Assembly (NCBI RefSeq): GCF_039778605.1
Contig: NZ_CP156060.1
Coordinates: 1,550,001-1,614,000, forward strand
DNA: 64,000 bases
DNA from: Flavobacterium sp. WV_118_3
GTDB lineage: Bacteria > Bacteroidota > Bacteroidia > Flavobacteriales > Flavobacteriaceae
Direction: 5' to 3'
The position numbers and the translations under genes were made by a program. Below are positions 9,535 through 17,456 of this stretch, piece after piece; within the stretch, counting starts at the first letter, position 1; each line of letters opens with the position of its first letter. The notes beneath the pieces were generated by a model that had not been told where the DNA came from, made no database searches, and was given only the letters and a program-made list of their open reading frames with translations.

Positions 9535-10028
9535 GGCTGTTTGTCCAGGTTTAAATGGCAAAATACATTATCGGCACTCATTAACGGAAAAGTATCTGGT
9601 AAGTCCTTTTTTTCAATTCGTACAAAGTTATTCTTTTCGTAAAAACGAAGTGCGGCTTCTAAGATTGTGATCGTTCCCAGATATACGTGTCGTATTCCGT
9701 TTTCGTGACAATAGGCTATTAAAATATCGAGTAATTGTTGGGCAATACGGTATTCTTTTCCGCGAAATTCTTTTTTGACAAACATTTTTCGAATCGCTCC
9801 TTCCTGATCGGCATATTTGATCAAAGCAATAGTTCCTACGAGTTCATCGTTGTGAAAAGCGCCCCAAAAAGCACCTCCACCCTCATAATAAAAGGCTTCT
9901 ATTTGTAACAAATCCGGTTGATCCTCTATTGTAATCGGGACGTTAAACTCTTTTTGCTGAATACTTAAAATCAGGTCTATTGCCGCAGTCGAGTATTCAT
10001 TTCCGATGGGTTGAATGCGAATTTCCAT
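9531..10028 (-). CDS. GNAT family N-acetyltransferase, operon with marR
   Basis: 165 residues. GNAT core visible: motif A region GAIRKMFVKKEFRGKEYRIAQ (the usual R/Q-x-x-G-x-G/A is degenerate as RGKEYR), then HVYLGT and AALRFYEKNNF (motif B). Transfers an acetyl group from acetyl-CoA to an unknown amine. It is translationally coupled to the MarR gene by a 4-base overlap; MarR and GNAT domains are found fused in other bacteria, which supports a functional link. Confidence 0.85.
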   Translation of the reverse strand: MEIRIQPIGNEYSTAAIDLILSIQQKEFNVPITIEDQPDLLQIEAFYYEGGGAFWGAFHNDELVGTIALIKYADQEGAIRKMFVKKEFRGKEYRIAQQLLDILIAYCHENGIRHVYLGTITILEAALRFYEKNNFVRIEKKDLPDTFPLMSADNVFCHLNLDKQP

Positions 10029-10049
10029 AGTTGTTTTATATTTACATTA

Positions 10050-10064
10050 CAAAACTACGTAGTT
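10050..10064 (-). promoter_or_regulatory. promoter -7 box overlapped by palindrome, likely MarR operator
   Basis: Minus strand TAGTTTTG at 10057-10050 fits TAnnTTTG. The perfect 12-base palindrome AACTACGTAGTT (10053-10064) overlaps it, the arrangement expected for MarR autorepression of the GNAT-marR operon. Confidence 0.5.
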
Positions 10065-10106
10065 GAATACATAAATACAAAAACTTTAACACTCCGAAAT
10101 ACAATA

Positions 10107-10139
10107 AAACCTGACAGGACTCATAACTTGTCCGGTTTA
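10107..10139. repeat. imperfect hairpin related to the dispersed palindrome
   Basis: AAACCTGACAGG ... CTTGTCCGGTTT form an imperfect stem and share the CCTGACAGG core of the dispersed palindromic repeat found elsewhere in the window; it sits between hxlR and the GNAT-marR operon. Confidence 0.4.
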
Positions 10140-10161
10140 ACGATACAAGCAGGTTTAAAAT

Positions 10162-10536
10162 TTATCGTGTTTTTTTAATCATCATTCTATGATCAAAACC
10201 CCATTGTACCAAGGCCTCAATAACCGGAATAACCGATTTTCCGTAGTCAGTAAGTGCGTACGTCACGGTAATCGGACGCGTATCCTGAATGGTTCGGGTA
10301 ACGAGTTCGTTTATTTCGAGTTCTTTTAACTCTTTGCTGAGCATTTTTGCGGAGATTCCCTGTATGCCACGTTCGATCATCTTAAAATGGACCAATTGAT
10401 CCTGTCGGTTTTTCAGGTAAATCAAAATTAATAATTTCCATTTTCCGCCAAGGATTTCCAGGCTGTCCCGAATCGCAAAAAGTTCTTCGCTACAACTGGT
10501 TTCGCGCAATATGCCCTGATCTTTTATTTGTGTCAT
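10162..10536 (-). CDS. HxlR-family transcriptional regulator
   Basis: 124 residues, normal for HxlR winged-helix proteins. Key features: N-terminal Cys 15 in TSCSEE, the ILGGKWKLLILIYL helix, the FKMIERGIQGISAKMLSKELKELE recognition region and the TYALTDYGKSVIPVIEAL C-terminus. A Cys near this position is a redox or electrophile sensor in several family members. It is transcribed divergently from a cupin gene, which is its probable target; palindrome GTAACTAGTTAC lies in the shared intergenic region. Confidence 0.9.
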   Translation of the reverse strand: MTQIKDQGILRETSCSEELFAIRDSLEILGGKWKLLILIYLKNRQDQLVHFKMIERGIQGISAKMLSKELKELEINELVTRTIQDTRPITVTYALTDYGKSVIPVIEALVQWGFDHRMMIKKTR

Positions 10537-10548
10537 AGTTCCTTCCGG

Positions 10549-10560
10549 GTAACTAGTTAC
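10549..10560. promoter_or_regulatory. palindromic candidate HxlR operator
   Basis: Perfect 12-base palindrome GTAACTAGTTAC, 13 bases upstream of hxlR and followed by GTAAAGTTAAC on the cupin side. Its position in a divergent promoter region fits an HxlR binding site; not tested. Confidence 0.45.
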
Positions 10561-10623
10561 GTAAAGTTAACCCTTAACAAATTTATAGTATTTCCCTTTT
10601 ACTTTTACCAAAAAATACATCTT

Positions 10624-11097
10624 ATGCAAGACATACCCCGACGCGTGGTGACCGGAATAAAAGACGGCAAATCCACCATTATTGAAGACAATACGATACA
10701 AAATGCCGTTGAACATTTTAAAGGACTTATTATTTCCGATATTTGGAATACGCAGCAAATGCCCGTTAGTCTGGATAACGAAGTCCTTATTCCAAATACC
10801 GCATTCCCACAAACACCGAAAAACGGAACCTATTTCCGATATGTAACGATACCACCCGATAGCGATCTGGGACTTACCGTTCAACCGGGAGAACCACATC
10901 CACTGATGCATCAAACCGATACTCTGGATTATATTATTATCCTTTCCGGGGAATTGTATTTGATCATGGAAGAAGGCGAAACGGTATTAAAACCCGGCGA
11001 TATCGTAATTCAGAAAGGAACAAATCATGCGTGGAGCAATCGTTCGGATCAGCCTTGTATCCAATTGGCAATTCTGATTGATGCGAAAACCGTTTAA
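10624..11097 (+). CDS. cupin-domain protein
   Basis: 157 residues from ATG 10624; an upstream in-frame ATG at 10528 would overlap the divergent hxlR gene and the operator, so it is rejected. The cupin barrel lies at about 85-150: HQTDTLDYIIILSGELYLIMEEGE (motif 1, one His at HQTD) and GDIVIQKGTNHAWSNRSDQP (motif 2, with His). Metal binding is possible. Small-molecule enzyme or binding protein of unknown substrate. Its divergent partner HxlR suggests induction by a reactive or phenolic compound (inference). A palindromic repeat right after it probably acts as terminator. Confidence 0.8.
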   Translation: MQDIPRRVVTGIKDGKSTIIEDNTIQNAVEHFKGLIISDIWNTQQMPVSLDNEVLIPNTAFPQTPKNGTYFRYVTIPPDSDLGLTVQPGEPHPLMHQTDTLDYIIILSGELYLIMEEGETVLKPGDIVIQKGTNHAWSNRSDQPCIQLAILIDAKTV

Positions 11098-11108
11098 ACA
11101 ACACCTCA

Positions 11109-11141
11109 ACACCTGACAGGTTTTAGAAACCTGTCAGGTGT
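11109..11141. repeat. dispersed palindromic repeat, copy 1
   Basis: Perfect stem ACACCTGACAGGTTT / AAACCTGTCAGGTGT with a 3-base loop, then a run of A. Lies between the convergent cupin and yggS-like genes and can act as a terminator. Same element as the copies at 14008, 23264, 26355 and 28443. Confidence 0.85.
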
Positions 11142-11148
11142 AAAAAAA

Positions 11149-11880
11149 CTAGGTGTTTTCGTTCCAATAATAACTATCGGGATAACTTCGTTGTCCAAAG
11201 ATGGCCGTGCCTACTCTAACGATGGTCGCGCCTTCTTCGATTGCCGTTTCCAGATCGCCACTCATTCCCATCGAAAGTTCTTTCATTTCCACATTAGGAA
11301 GTTGCAACGCTATAATTTGTTCCTGTAGATGTTTAAGTAGGCGGAAACAGTGTCGTACTTTTTCGGTTTCGGCACTAAACAATCCAATCGTCATTAGTCC
11401 TTTGATTTTTAGGGTTTCGAATTGGGCTACTTCTTGTACCAAGGCTATTGCTTTGTCCGGAGAAACTCCAAATTTGCTCTCTTCATTGGAAGTATTGACC
11501 TGAATGAGTACTTCCATTGTTTTCTTTTCAAACAACAAACGCTGGTGCAATTTTGCCGCCAAATCCAAACGATCCAACGACTGAATACAGGAAATATCGT
11601 ATTTTAAAATGTCCTTAATTTTATTGGTTTGTAAGTGTCCGATAAAATGATTCGTATGCGGAATGGCTTTTAAATCCTGGTATTTCTCTTTGATTTCCTG
11701 TACTTTATTCTCCCCTATTAAAGTTTGGCCGGCCGTCAACGCTACTTTAATCCGATTCGCCGGTACCGTTTTCGTTGCCAATAACAAACGGATTTCAGCC
11801 GGATCACGCTCACTTTTAACCGCAACTTTTTTTATCCGATCCCTAATTTCTTGCAAATTGATCAAGATATCTTCTTCCAT
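11149..11880 (-). CDS. YggS/PROSC family PLP-binding protein
   Basis: 243 residues, single alanine-racemase-like barrel domain. PLP lysine is Lys 37 in LLLATKTVP; phosphate-binding and family motifs FIGHLQTNK, QVNTSNEESKFG, GLMTIG and ELSMGMSGDLETAIEEG are present. The family (E. coli YggS, human PROSC) maintains vitamin B6 and amino-acid balance without a clear catalytic reaction. Cytosolic. The gene is close to the tRNA-Cys gene upstream in the same direction. Confidence 0.93.
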   Translation of the reverse strand: MEEDILINLQEIRDRIKKVAVKSERDPAEIRLLLATKTVPANRIKVALTAGQTLIGENKVQEIKEKYQDLKAIPHTNHFIGHLQTNKIKDILKYDISCIQSLDRLDLAAKLHQRLLFEKKTMEVLIQVNTSNEESKFGVSPDKAIALVQEVAQFETLKIKGLMTIGLFSAETEKVRHCFRLLKHLQEQIIALQLPNVEMKELSMGMSGDLETAIEEGATIVRVGTAIFGQRSYPDSYYWNENT

Positions 11881-11909
11881 ATTCTTAATGCATTACTTGT
11901 TATCTATTG

Positions 11910-11980
11910 AGGCCGGAAGTGGATTCGAACCATTGTATAAGGCATTGCATTCCTTCGCCTAACCACTCAGCTATCCGGCC
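11910..11980 (-). tRNA. tRNA-Cys (anticodon GCA)
   Basis: Minus strand folds as a cloverleaf: 7-bp acceptor GGCCGGA / TCCGGCC, D-arm GCTGAGTGGTTAGGC, anticodon loop ATGCAAT (anticodon GCA) and T-loop TTCGAAT. Discriminator base is T, as expected for tRNA-Cys. No CCA is encoded. The anticodon stem ends in an A-G mismatch and the T stem has an A-C mismatch, so it is somewhat degenerate; the identity call rests on GCA plus U73. Confidence 0.82.
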
Positions 11981-12029
11981 TTTGAATTTTAAGAAAACGA
12001 CAAACAGTTACTATTTGCCGTTCCAAAAA

Positions 12030-12476
12030 TTAGTGCCACCAATGGTAGTAATTGTGTAGTCCATCGTATTCAAAACCACATCGCGGATATAATTTGTTTC
12101 CGATGTCATTCGTTTTTTCGGTTTCCAACATCAATCCACAGGCGCCGGTTTCGGCACACCATTGCTTACTGCGATCGATCAAAGCGACAGACAAACCTTG
12201 TCCTCTATAGTCCGGATGTACGTACAAATCGCTTAACAACCATTGTTTTTGCAATTTTGTATAATGAAATAGCTTATAAAGCTGTACAAACCCCACGGCT
12301 TTTCCGTTGACAACGGCCAGAAAAATATCCGATTCACTGTTTAAAAAACGTTCCTTTAAAAATGCTTTTCCTTTTTCGACATCCGATTCCTGTCGGTAAA
12401 AAACACGGTAAAGGTCAAATAAAGCAGCTGCTTCATCCAGATCTTCCAGGCTTGCTTTTTTAATTTTGTAATTCAT
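12030..12476 (-). CDS. GNAT family N-acetyltransferase
   Basis: 148 residues. Clear GNAT core: FLAVVNGKAVGFVQLY (strands 2-3), LSDLYVHPDYRGQGLSVALIDRSKQW (acetyl-CoA loop RGQGLS), then LMLETEKTNDIGNKLYPRCGFEYDG (motif B). Diamine acetyltransferase-like. Substrate unknown. Divergent from a MocR-type regulator with 90 bases between; such MocR/GNAT pairs usually mean that the regulator controls the acetyltransferase (inference). Confidence 0.88.
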   Translation of the reverse strand: MNYKIKKASLEDLDEAAALFDLYRVFYRQESDVEKGKAFLKERFLNSESDIFLAVVNGKAVGFVQLYKLFHYTKLQKQWLLSDLYVHPDYRGQGLSVALIDRSKQWCAETGACGLMLETEKTNDIGNKLYPRCGFEYDGLHNYYHWWH

Positions 12477-12566
12477 AGTCCTATAATTATTTTGATTTAA
12501 CAGGACAAAAGTAGTTTTAAATAGGACTACCTTTGTAATCCAGTTTTAACATATATAGTAGTCCAG
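12477..12566. promoter_or_regulatory. divergent control region with repeated TAGTCC/GGACTA boxes
   Basis: The 90-base gap holds TAGTCC at 12477-12482 (touching the GNAT start), GGACTA at 12524-12529, TAGTCC at 12559-12564 and a partial CAGGAC at 12501-12506. Repeated short boxes in direct and inverted orientation between a MocR regulator and its neighbour are the pattern of MocR operators. Confidence 0.45.
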
Positions 12567-14015
12567 ATGATTCCATTCGAACATATTATCACCCTTGATA
12601 AAACAAGCAAAACTCCTGTCTACCGGCAAATTGCCATGAGTATTAGTACCGCCATACGAAAGGGTTCTTTAAAGGCAGGCATGTTACTTCCGGGTAGTCG
12701 GGAGCTGGCAAAAACCTTGCACGTACACCGCAAAACGGTTATCGCCGCATACGACGAGCTACAGGCGCAGGATTGGATTAGTGTTGTTCCACGAAAACAG
12801 GTTAGCGTTTCGGAACGAATTCCGCTACTCAAGCCGCAATCCTGGGAGAAAACCACTTCTCAGACCGGATATTACAATACTCTGGAACTTCCGTTTCGTC
12901 AGATCATCGAAAATACAGAATACGATACGGCCACTAAAATCCCTGATATCACTATTGACGACGGGTATCCCGATGTACGCTTATCGCCAATTGCCGCTTT
13001 GTTGAAAACCTATCGTTCGAATACCTCCCGAAAATATGCCATCAAAACAGCCAATACGGGTACAGCACAGGGAACCGTAAAACTCCGGGAAACATTGGTT
13101 ACTTATTTATCAGAAACCCGCGGATTGAATTGTACTGCCGATAACATATTGATCACCCATGGAGCGCAAATGAGTATTTATCTGGCCGCTCAATTATTAT
13201 TAGATTCCGATGCACGTATCATTGTAGGCCAGCCCAATTATCCTGTAGCCGATCAGGTTTTTCAGCAAACCGGAGCACAACTTCTAAAAGTGAATGTTGA
13301 TGCCAATGGAATCGACACCGATGCCATCGAGTTGATTTGTCGGAAGAAAAAAATTAATGCCGTATATGTGGTTCCGCACCATCATTATCCGACAACGGTT
13401 ACTCTTAGCGTAGAAAGACGCATGAAATTACTGGAATTATCCAAACAGTATTTTTTTACGATCATTGAAGACGATTACGATTACGACTACCATTATACCT
13501 CATCCCCTTACCTCCCCCTGGCAAGCAGCGGACATAACGGAAATGTGATTTATATTGGTTCGTTTTCGAAAATACTGGATCCGTCGCTCCGTATGGGGTT
13601 TATGATCGCTCCGCAAAATTTTATTGTCCAATGTACCGCACTCCGAAAGTTAATCGACGTGGGTGGCGATGGTTATATGCAGAATGCTTTGGCAACATTA
13701 ATACAGGACGGAGAACTCAAACGGCATCTTAAAAAAGCGAAAAAGTGCTACCATCAACGCAGGGATTTCCTGGATGCCTTATTACGAGAACACTTAAGTC
13801 CCTATATTTCCTACACCTTACCATCCGGTGGTATGGCTATCTGGATCCGGTTACGCAAAGGCTATTCGTTATCGCGTTTAAAAACATCCGATTATTTCCA
13901 TATCGCCAGAATGGATTCCGAACAAAATGCTTTCCGTTTTGGATTTGCTTCGTTAAACGAAACCGAATTAACAGAAGCCGTTTTATATTTAAAATCAATA
14001 TTGCATAACACCTGA
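12567..14015 (+). CDS. MocR/PdxR-family GntR regulator with aminotransferase domain
   Basis: 482 residues: GntR winged helix at about 15-80 (IRKGSLKAGMLLPGSRELAK, VHRKTVIAAYDEL) fused to a fold-type I PLP aminotransferase domain (110-475) with ITHGAQMSIYLAAQLL, the VPHHHYPTTVTLS active-site loop and the PLP lysine in IGSFSKILDPSLRMGF near 335. Such fusions sense PLP or amino compounds and regulate neighbouring genes; here the divergent GNAT is the likely target. Its last codon and TGA stop lie inside a palindromic repeat copy, so the C-terminal His-Asn-Thr may be repeat-derived. Confidence 0.9.
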   Translation: MIPFEHIITLDKTSKTPVYRQIAMSISTAIRKGSLKAGMLLPGSRELAKTLHVHRKTVIAAYDELQAQDWISVVPRKQVSVSERIPLLKPQSWEKTTSQTGYYNTLELPFRQIIENTEYDTATKIPDITIDDGYPDVRLSPIAALLKTYRSNTSRKYAIKTANTGTAQGTVKLRETLVTYLSETRGLNCTADNILITHGAQMSIYLAAQLLLDSDARIIVGQPNYPVADQVFQQTGAQLLKVNVDANGIDTDAIELICRKKKINAVYVVPHHHYPTTVTLSVERRMKLLELSKQYFFTIIEDDYDYDYHYTSSPYLPLASSGHNGNVIYIGSFSKILDPSLRMGFMIAPQNFIVQCTALRKLIDVGGDGYMQNALATLIQDGELKRHLKKAKKCYHQRRDFLDALLREHLSPYISYTLPSGGMAIWIRLRKGYSLSRLKTSDYFHIARMDSEQNAFRFGFASLNETELTEAVLYLKSILHNT

Positions 14016-14040
14016 CAGGTTTTAGAAACCTGTCAGGTGT
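14008..14040. repeat. dispersed palindromic repeat, copy 2
   Basis: Perfect stem ACACCTGACAGGTTT / AAACCTGTCAGGTGT, identical to copy 1. It provides the stop codon of the MocR gene (TGA 14013-14015) and separates it from the convergent YukJ gene. Confidence 0.85.
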
Positions 14041-14049
14041 GGTGTAATA

Positions 14050-14706
14050 CTAATCCTTACTGCAATCTCCTTTATCATCTGTTATTAAACATTGCGTTAT
14101 AAACCCGAGAAAACAGGCAAACTTGATTTCTTTGGCATCAGTAATAACCAAAGCACCATCCTGCCAGATACTATTTTGGTACGCCATCTCAGATCCCTGA
14201 TTCATATGAATGTCGTGAATTCCATTCCGTATTATGGAGCCTTGATTATCGGTATAGCTTTTTCCCCAAATACAAAAGGAATAATCGTTCTTCTGCGCCA
14301 ATTCAACATGTTGCTTCAATAATTGTAGCAAATAGTCCTCTTCCTGTTCACCTGCGGGTTTAAAAGGAACCTGAAAACGATTCAAATCAAAATAATTCCC
14401 TCGCAGATAATCCAACACAAGTTCTTTATCGGGATTGTTATATACACCATCCGGCAATGCCAACGCTTTTTCCAATGGTTTTATGTTGATCAAGTCACTA
14501 TCCGGATCCGATGTGGCCAATACCCGTAACTCCGGATGGCCTTTAACCCGATTGTAGACATTGATATTTACTTCATAAATGGAATCTTCAATTTTAATTT
14601 CAAAATTATAATGCGGAAAAGCACGATGAATCCTTAACACATTTTCCGGATTGATTTCTTTAAAAAAACGACCTTTTACCAAAGTATACAACCTTTTTGT
14701 TTCCAT
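14050..14706 (-). CDS. YukJ family protein (DUF2278)
   Basis: 218 residues. The family signature GIHDIHMNQGS near residue 166 and the WQDGALVI strand near 185 are clear, as is the N-terminal KGRFFKE region. YukJ/DUF2278 proteins are cytosolic and of unknown function; the His-rich GIHDIHMNQG motif suggests a metal or nucleotide site (inference). Stand-alone gene convergent with the MocR gene. Confidence 0.8.
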   Translation of the reverse strand: METKRLYTLVKGRFFKEINPENVLRIHRAFPHYNFEIKIEDSIYEVNINVYNRVKGHPELRVLATSDPDSDLINIKPLEKALALPDGVYNNPDKELVLDYLRGNYFDLNRFQVPFKPAGEQEEDYLLQLLKQHVELAQKNDYSFCIWGKSYTDNQGSIIRNGIHDIHMNQGSEMAYQNSIWQDGALVITDAKEIKFACFLGFITQCLITDDKGDCSKD

Positions 14707-14963
14707 GATTTACTTTTAATTTATAAAGTGTAGTTCCTCCCGATTTAACAATTATGATAAATGTAACAAACCTAATCGCTGTGAGAGTTTACAATTACCG
14801 GACAATAACGGGCAATTGAAGTACGTTTAAAGTTTTCCCCATCCGGTGAATCCGGACAACGGTTACACGCTTCCGTTCTGTTAATTTCACTTTTTTTGTT
14901 GTACGCTATTTTTTATTTGAGTTAATTTGAGTAGTTCCGCTTTTTTGAAATAATATCCGCCAT

Positions 14964-15644
14964 ATGCCCGAAACAGCTTATAAATTAGACAATCCGGTTT
15001 ACTTTTCGTTAACCGAAACACACCGATCATTCGCCCTCGAATTGGATGGGATCCAATTCTATCATCCTGATTTTTGTCCGTTTGGTGGTTTTATACCCCC
15101 ATTATCAACCGAAAAAGGTATCGCCCACTATGCCCGGTTAACCGACAACTTTTTTATTGTGGGCGAAAGACCATCTTATGGCGATACGATACAACTGGTA
15201 AATGAATTGGTTTGTGATCAGATGGTATTGTTGCAGCCAATTGCTGTAGTTTCAGAGGATGAAATCATTACTTTGGATACGACTCATAAAGACGCACTGC
15301 TACAACTCGTAAATTTGGTACAACCCGGTTATTTTAAAACCAGAACGCCAGAAATGGGAAACTATTATGGTATTTTTAAAGATGGCATTTTAATAGCCGT
15401 TACCGGCGAACGCATGAAAATGGATCAGTATACCGAAATAAGCGCTGTCATTACGCATCCGGAGCATACCGGAAAAGGATATGCTTCCCATCTGGTAGCA
15501 CATGCGGCACAACGTATTTTTCAGGAAAATAAAACGCCATATCTGCATGTTGCTTCATCCAATACAAGAGCGATTAACGTTTATGAAAAACTGGGGTTTA
15601 CAACACGCCGTAAAATCAGTTTCTGGAATCTTACTTCTCAATAA
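14964..15644 (+). CDS. GNAT family N-acetyltransferase (FR47-like)
   Basis: 226 residues. An N-terminal degenerate half (1-120) is followed by an intact GNAT half: GNYYGIFKDGILIAVTGERM, the acetyl-CoA loop THPEHTGKGYASHLVAH (residues about 165-181) and SNTRAINVYEKLGF. This two-part layout is found in FR47-like acetyltransferases. Cytosolic, substrate unknown. The next gene begins 8 bases after its stop, so both are probably in one transcript, although the products have different locations. Confidence 0.88.
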   Translation: MPETAYKLDNPVYFSLTETHRSFALELDGIQFYHPDFCPFGGFIPPLSTEKGIAHYARLTDNFFIVGERPSYGDTIQLVNELVCDQMVLLQPIAVVSEDEIITLDTTHKDALLQLVNLVQPGYFKTRTPEMGNYYGIFKDGILIAVTGERMKMDQYTEISAVITHPEHTGKGYASHLVAHAAQRIFQENKTPYLHVASSNTRAINVYEKLGFTTRRKISFWNLTSQ

Positions 15645-15651
15645 ATCCAAT

Positions 15652-16818
15652 ATGAAATTCAAATTAATAGCATTCTCCTTATTCACCATTGTCGCTCAGG
15701 CACAATCGGAAAACGATTCGTATAAATTTTCTATCGATCTGTATCGAAGTCTGGAAAAAGACACTACTGCCTGGAAATACCAGATGAGTGCCACCTCTTT
15801 TTCGATCAGCGGGTATTATAAAACAGCCCTGGAAATATGGGATAAAAACGGCTTTCGAAAACCGGCTCCAATGACAACTTCTGATAGTTTGCTGTTTGCA
15901 AAATCCAAACCGTTAAATGCCCGTAATTATATCCTTAACCGTTCTAAAAGCGAATCACTTATTGTGATTAATGAGGCGCATACCAATGCCCGACACCGGA
16001 CATTTACGCAGTCGTTGCTAAAAGGATTGTATGATAACGGTTACCGTTACCTCGGATTGGAAGCGTTACACGATACCCTGATCAACAAACGGAAATTTCC
16101 GGTACTGGACAGTGGTTTTTATACCCGGGAACCGGAATTCGGAAACCTGCTATCCGAAGCCTTACAAATCGGTTTTACGGTATTTGGGTACGAGGCATCC
16201 GATGGCAAAAACGGAAAAGAACGCGAAATCGAACAGGCACAAAACATCAAACGATTCCTCGACAGTCATCCCAAAGGAAAAGTATTAATTCACTGCGGCC
16301 ATGATCATGTTTTTGAAAACGACTATAAACCCTGGGAAAAAGCCATGGCTGGTCGGCTAAAGGAATATATGGGAATCGATCCGTTGACGATTAATCAGAC
16401 GCTTTATCCCGAAAAAGGAAATCCGGCACTTAATCATCCTTTTATAAATCGTATCTCCCAAAAAGAGTCGGTGGTATTGCGACTGGAATCCGGAGCTATC
16501 TTTAACGGCTTATCCAATCCGAAACAAACCGATATTGTCGTACTACATCCTGAAACAAATTATCAGAACAACCGTCCGGGTTGGCTTCAAGACGGTCGGG
16601 TTGCGTATACCGTTCCGAAAAAAAAGATCAAAAACACACCAGCATTGGTTACCGCCTATCGTGCTAAAGAATACGATCAGAAAGGCATCCCGGCCGATAT
16701 TGTCGAAATTACCGGAAAAGAAATTCCGCCACTATATCTGGAACCGGGGACTTATGAGATCATCCTTAAAGACAAAAACTATACAATCACCGAACGGTAT
16801 ACGGTTACTTTAAAGTAA
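15652..16818 (+). CDS. secreted ChaN/EreA-like protein
   Basis: 388 residues from ATG 15652, chosen because it opens a signal peptide (MKFKLIAFSLFTIVAQAQ); the longer frame overlaps the GNAT gene. The core has LIVINEAHTNARHRTFTQ (about 103-120), GYRYLGLEAL, FTVFGYEASDG and KVLIHCGHDHVFE. The NEAH ... H and GHDH pattern resembles the ChaN / erythromycin esterase-like superfamily (haem-binding or hydrolytic), an assignment from motif memory only. Probably periplasmic or a surface protein. Transcribed with the GNAT gene upstream. Confidence 0.6.
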   Translation: MKFKLIAFSLFTIVAQAQSENDSYKFSIDLYRSLEKDTTAWKYQMSATSFSISGYYKTALEIWDKNGFRKPAPMTTSDSLLFAKSKPLNARNYILNRSKSESLIVINEAHTNARHRTFTQSLLKGLYDNGYRYLGLEALHDTLINKRKFPVLDSGFYTREPEFGNLLSEALQIGFTVFGYEASDGKNGKEREIEQAQNIKRFLDSHPKGKVLIHCGHDHVFENDYKPWEKAMAGRLKEYMGIDPLTINQTLYPEKGNPALNHPFINRISQKESVVLRLESGAIFNGLSNPKQTDIVVLHPETNYQNNRPGWLQDGRVAYTVPKKKIKNTPALVTAYRAKEYDQKGIPADIVEITGKEIPPLYLEPGTYEIILKDKNYTITERYTVTLK

Positions 16819-16867
16819 ATATAATTAATGTTACAATTATAAAAACGTATTCCCACCAATCATCCCA

Positions 16868-17248
16868 ATGGCTATACAATCAAACCCCGTCGTTTATTTT
16901 GAAATTCCCGTTACCGATCTGGATCGGGCGATACGGTTTTATACCGCTGTTTTCGGTTTTACTTTTGAAAAAACAAGTATCGATCATAATGAAATGGCGC
17001 TTTTTCCGCTCTCGGATGTGTTACCCGGTATTTCCGGAGCGCTGGCAAAAGGAGAAATTTATATCCCAACGTTGGATGGTGTGGTGCTTTATTTTCATTC
17101 CGATGCGATCGAAAAGACACTGGAAAAAGCAATTGCTAATGGCGGAGCAGCATTGTATCCTAAAACGTCTAATGGTGAATTGGGCTATGTGGCCGAATTT
17201 AAGGATTCGGAAGGCAACCGGATTGCTTTACACCAGCCTGCCGATTAG
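16868..17248 (+). CDS. VOC family protein (glyoxalase/dioxygenase fold)
   Basis: 126 residues, one vicinal-oxygen-chelate domain made of two beta-alpha-beta3 halves: VVYFEIPVTDLDRAIRFYTAVFGF at the start and LGYVAEFKDSEGNRIALHQP at the end. The usual metal ligands are only partly kept (Glu 13 of FEIPV is present; Gln/His positions vary), so binding or enzymatic role is open. Cytosolic. It is the last ordinary gene before the toxin-like array. Confidence 0.88.
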   Translation: MAIQSNPVVYFEIPVTDLDRAIRFYTAVFGFTFEKTSIDHNEMALFPLSDVLPGISGALAKGEIYIPTLDGVVLYFHSDAIEKTLEKAIANGGAALYPKTSNGELGYVAEFKDSEGNRIALHQPAD

Positions 17249-17410
17249 CCTTTGTCTGCAATTGCCCCAAATCTGTCCTTTTTACTTCGAATATTAGCTT
17301 TAACTTTATAATATTCGTTATCGAAAAATAGCCGATTAACAAACACTACTTTTTTTTTTATTCCTCGGAATACTTTTTCTCTTACTGATAACAGGGGCAT
17401 ATTTTTCCAA

Positions 17411-17456
17411 ACAACACTCCCTCATAAAACGATTATTAATTTAAAATCACAATTTT
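17411..17456 (+). repeat. conserved 5' leader of the array, copy at tox1
   Basis: The motif CTCCCTCATAAAACGATTAT followed by an AT-rich tract ends directly at the tox1 ATG. An almost identical leader stands before all eleven tox genes (ends at 17456, 19131, 20355, 22018, 23356, 25109, 26448, 28536, 29794, 31135, 32407). Two alleles exist: CATAAAACGATT (with MSTKLV or MRTKLV proteins) and CATAAATCAATT (tox5, tox10, tox11, with MRTQLL or MRIQLL proteins). No TAnnTTTG box is seen in it; it may act in translation or as recombination homology. Confidence 0.7.
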
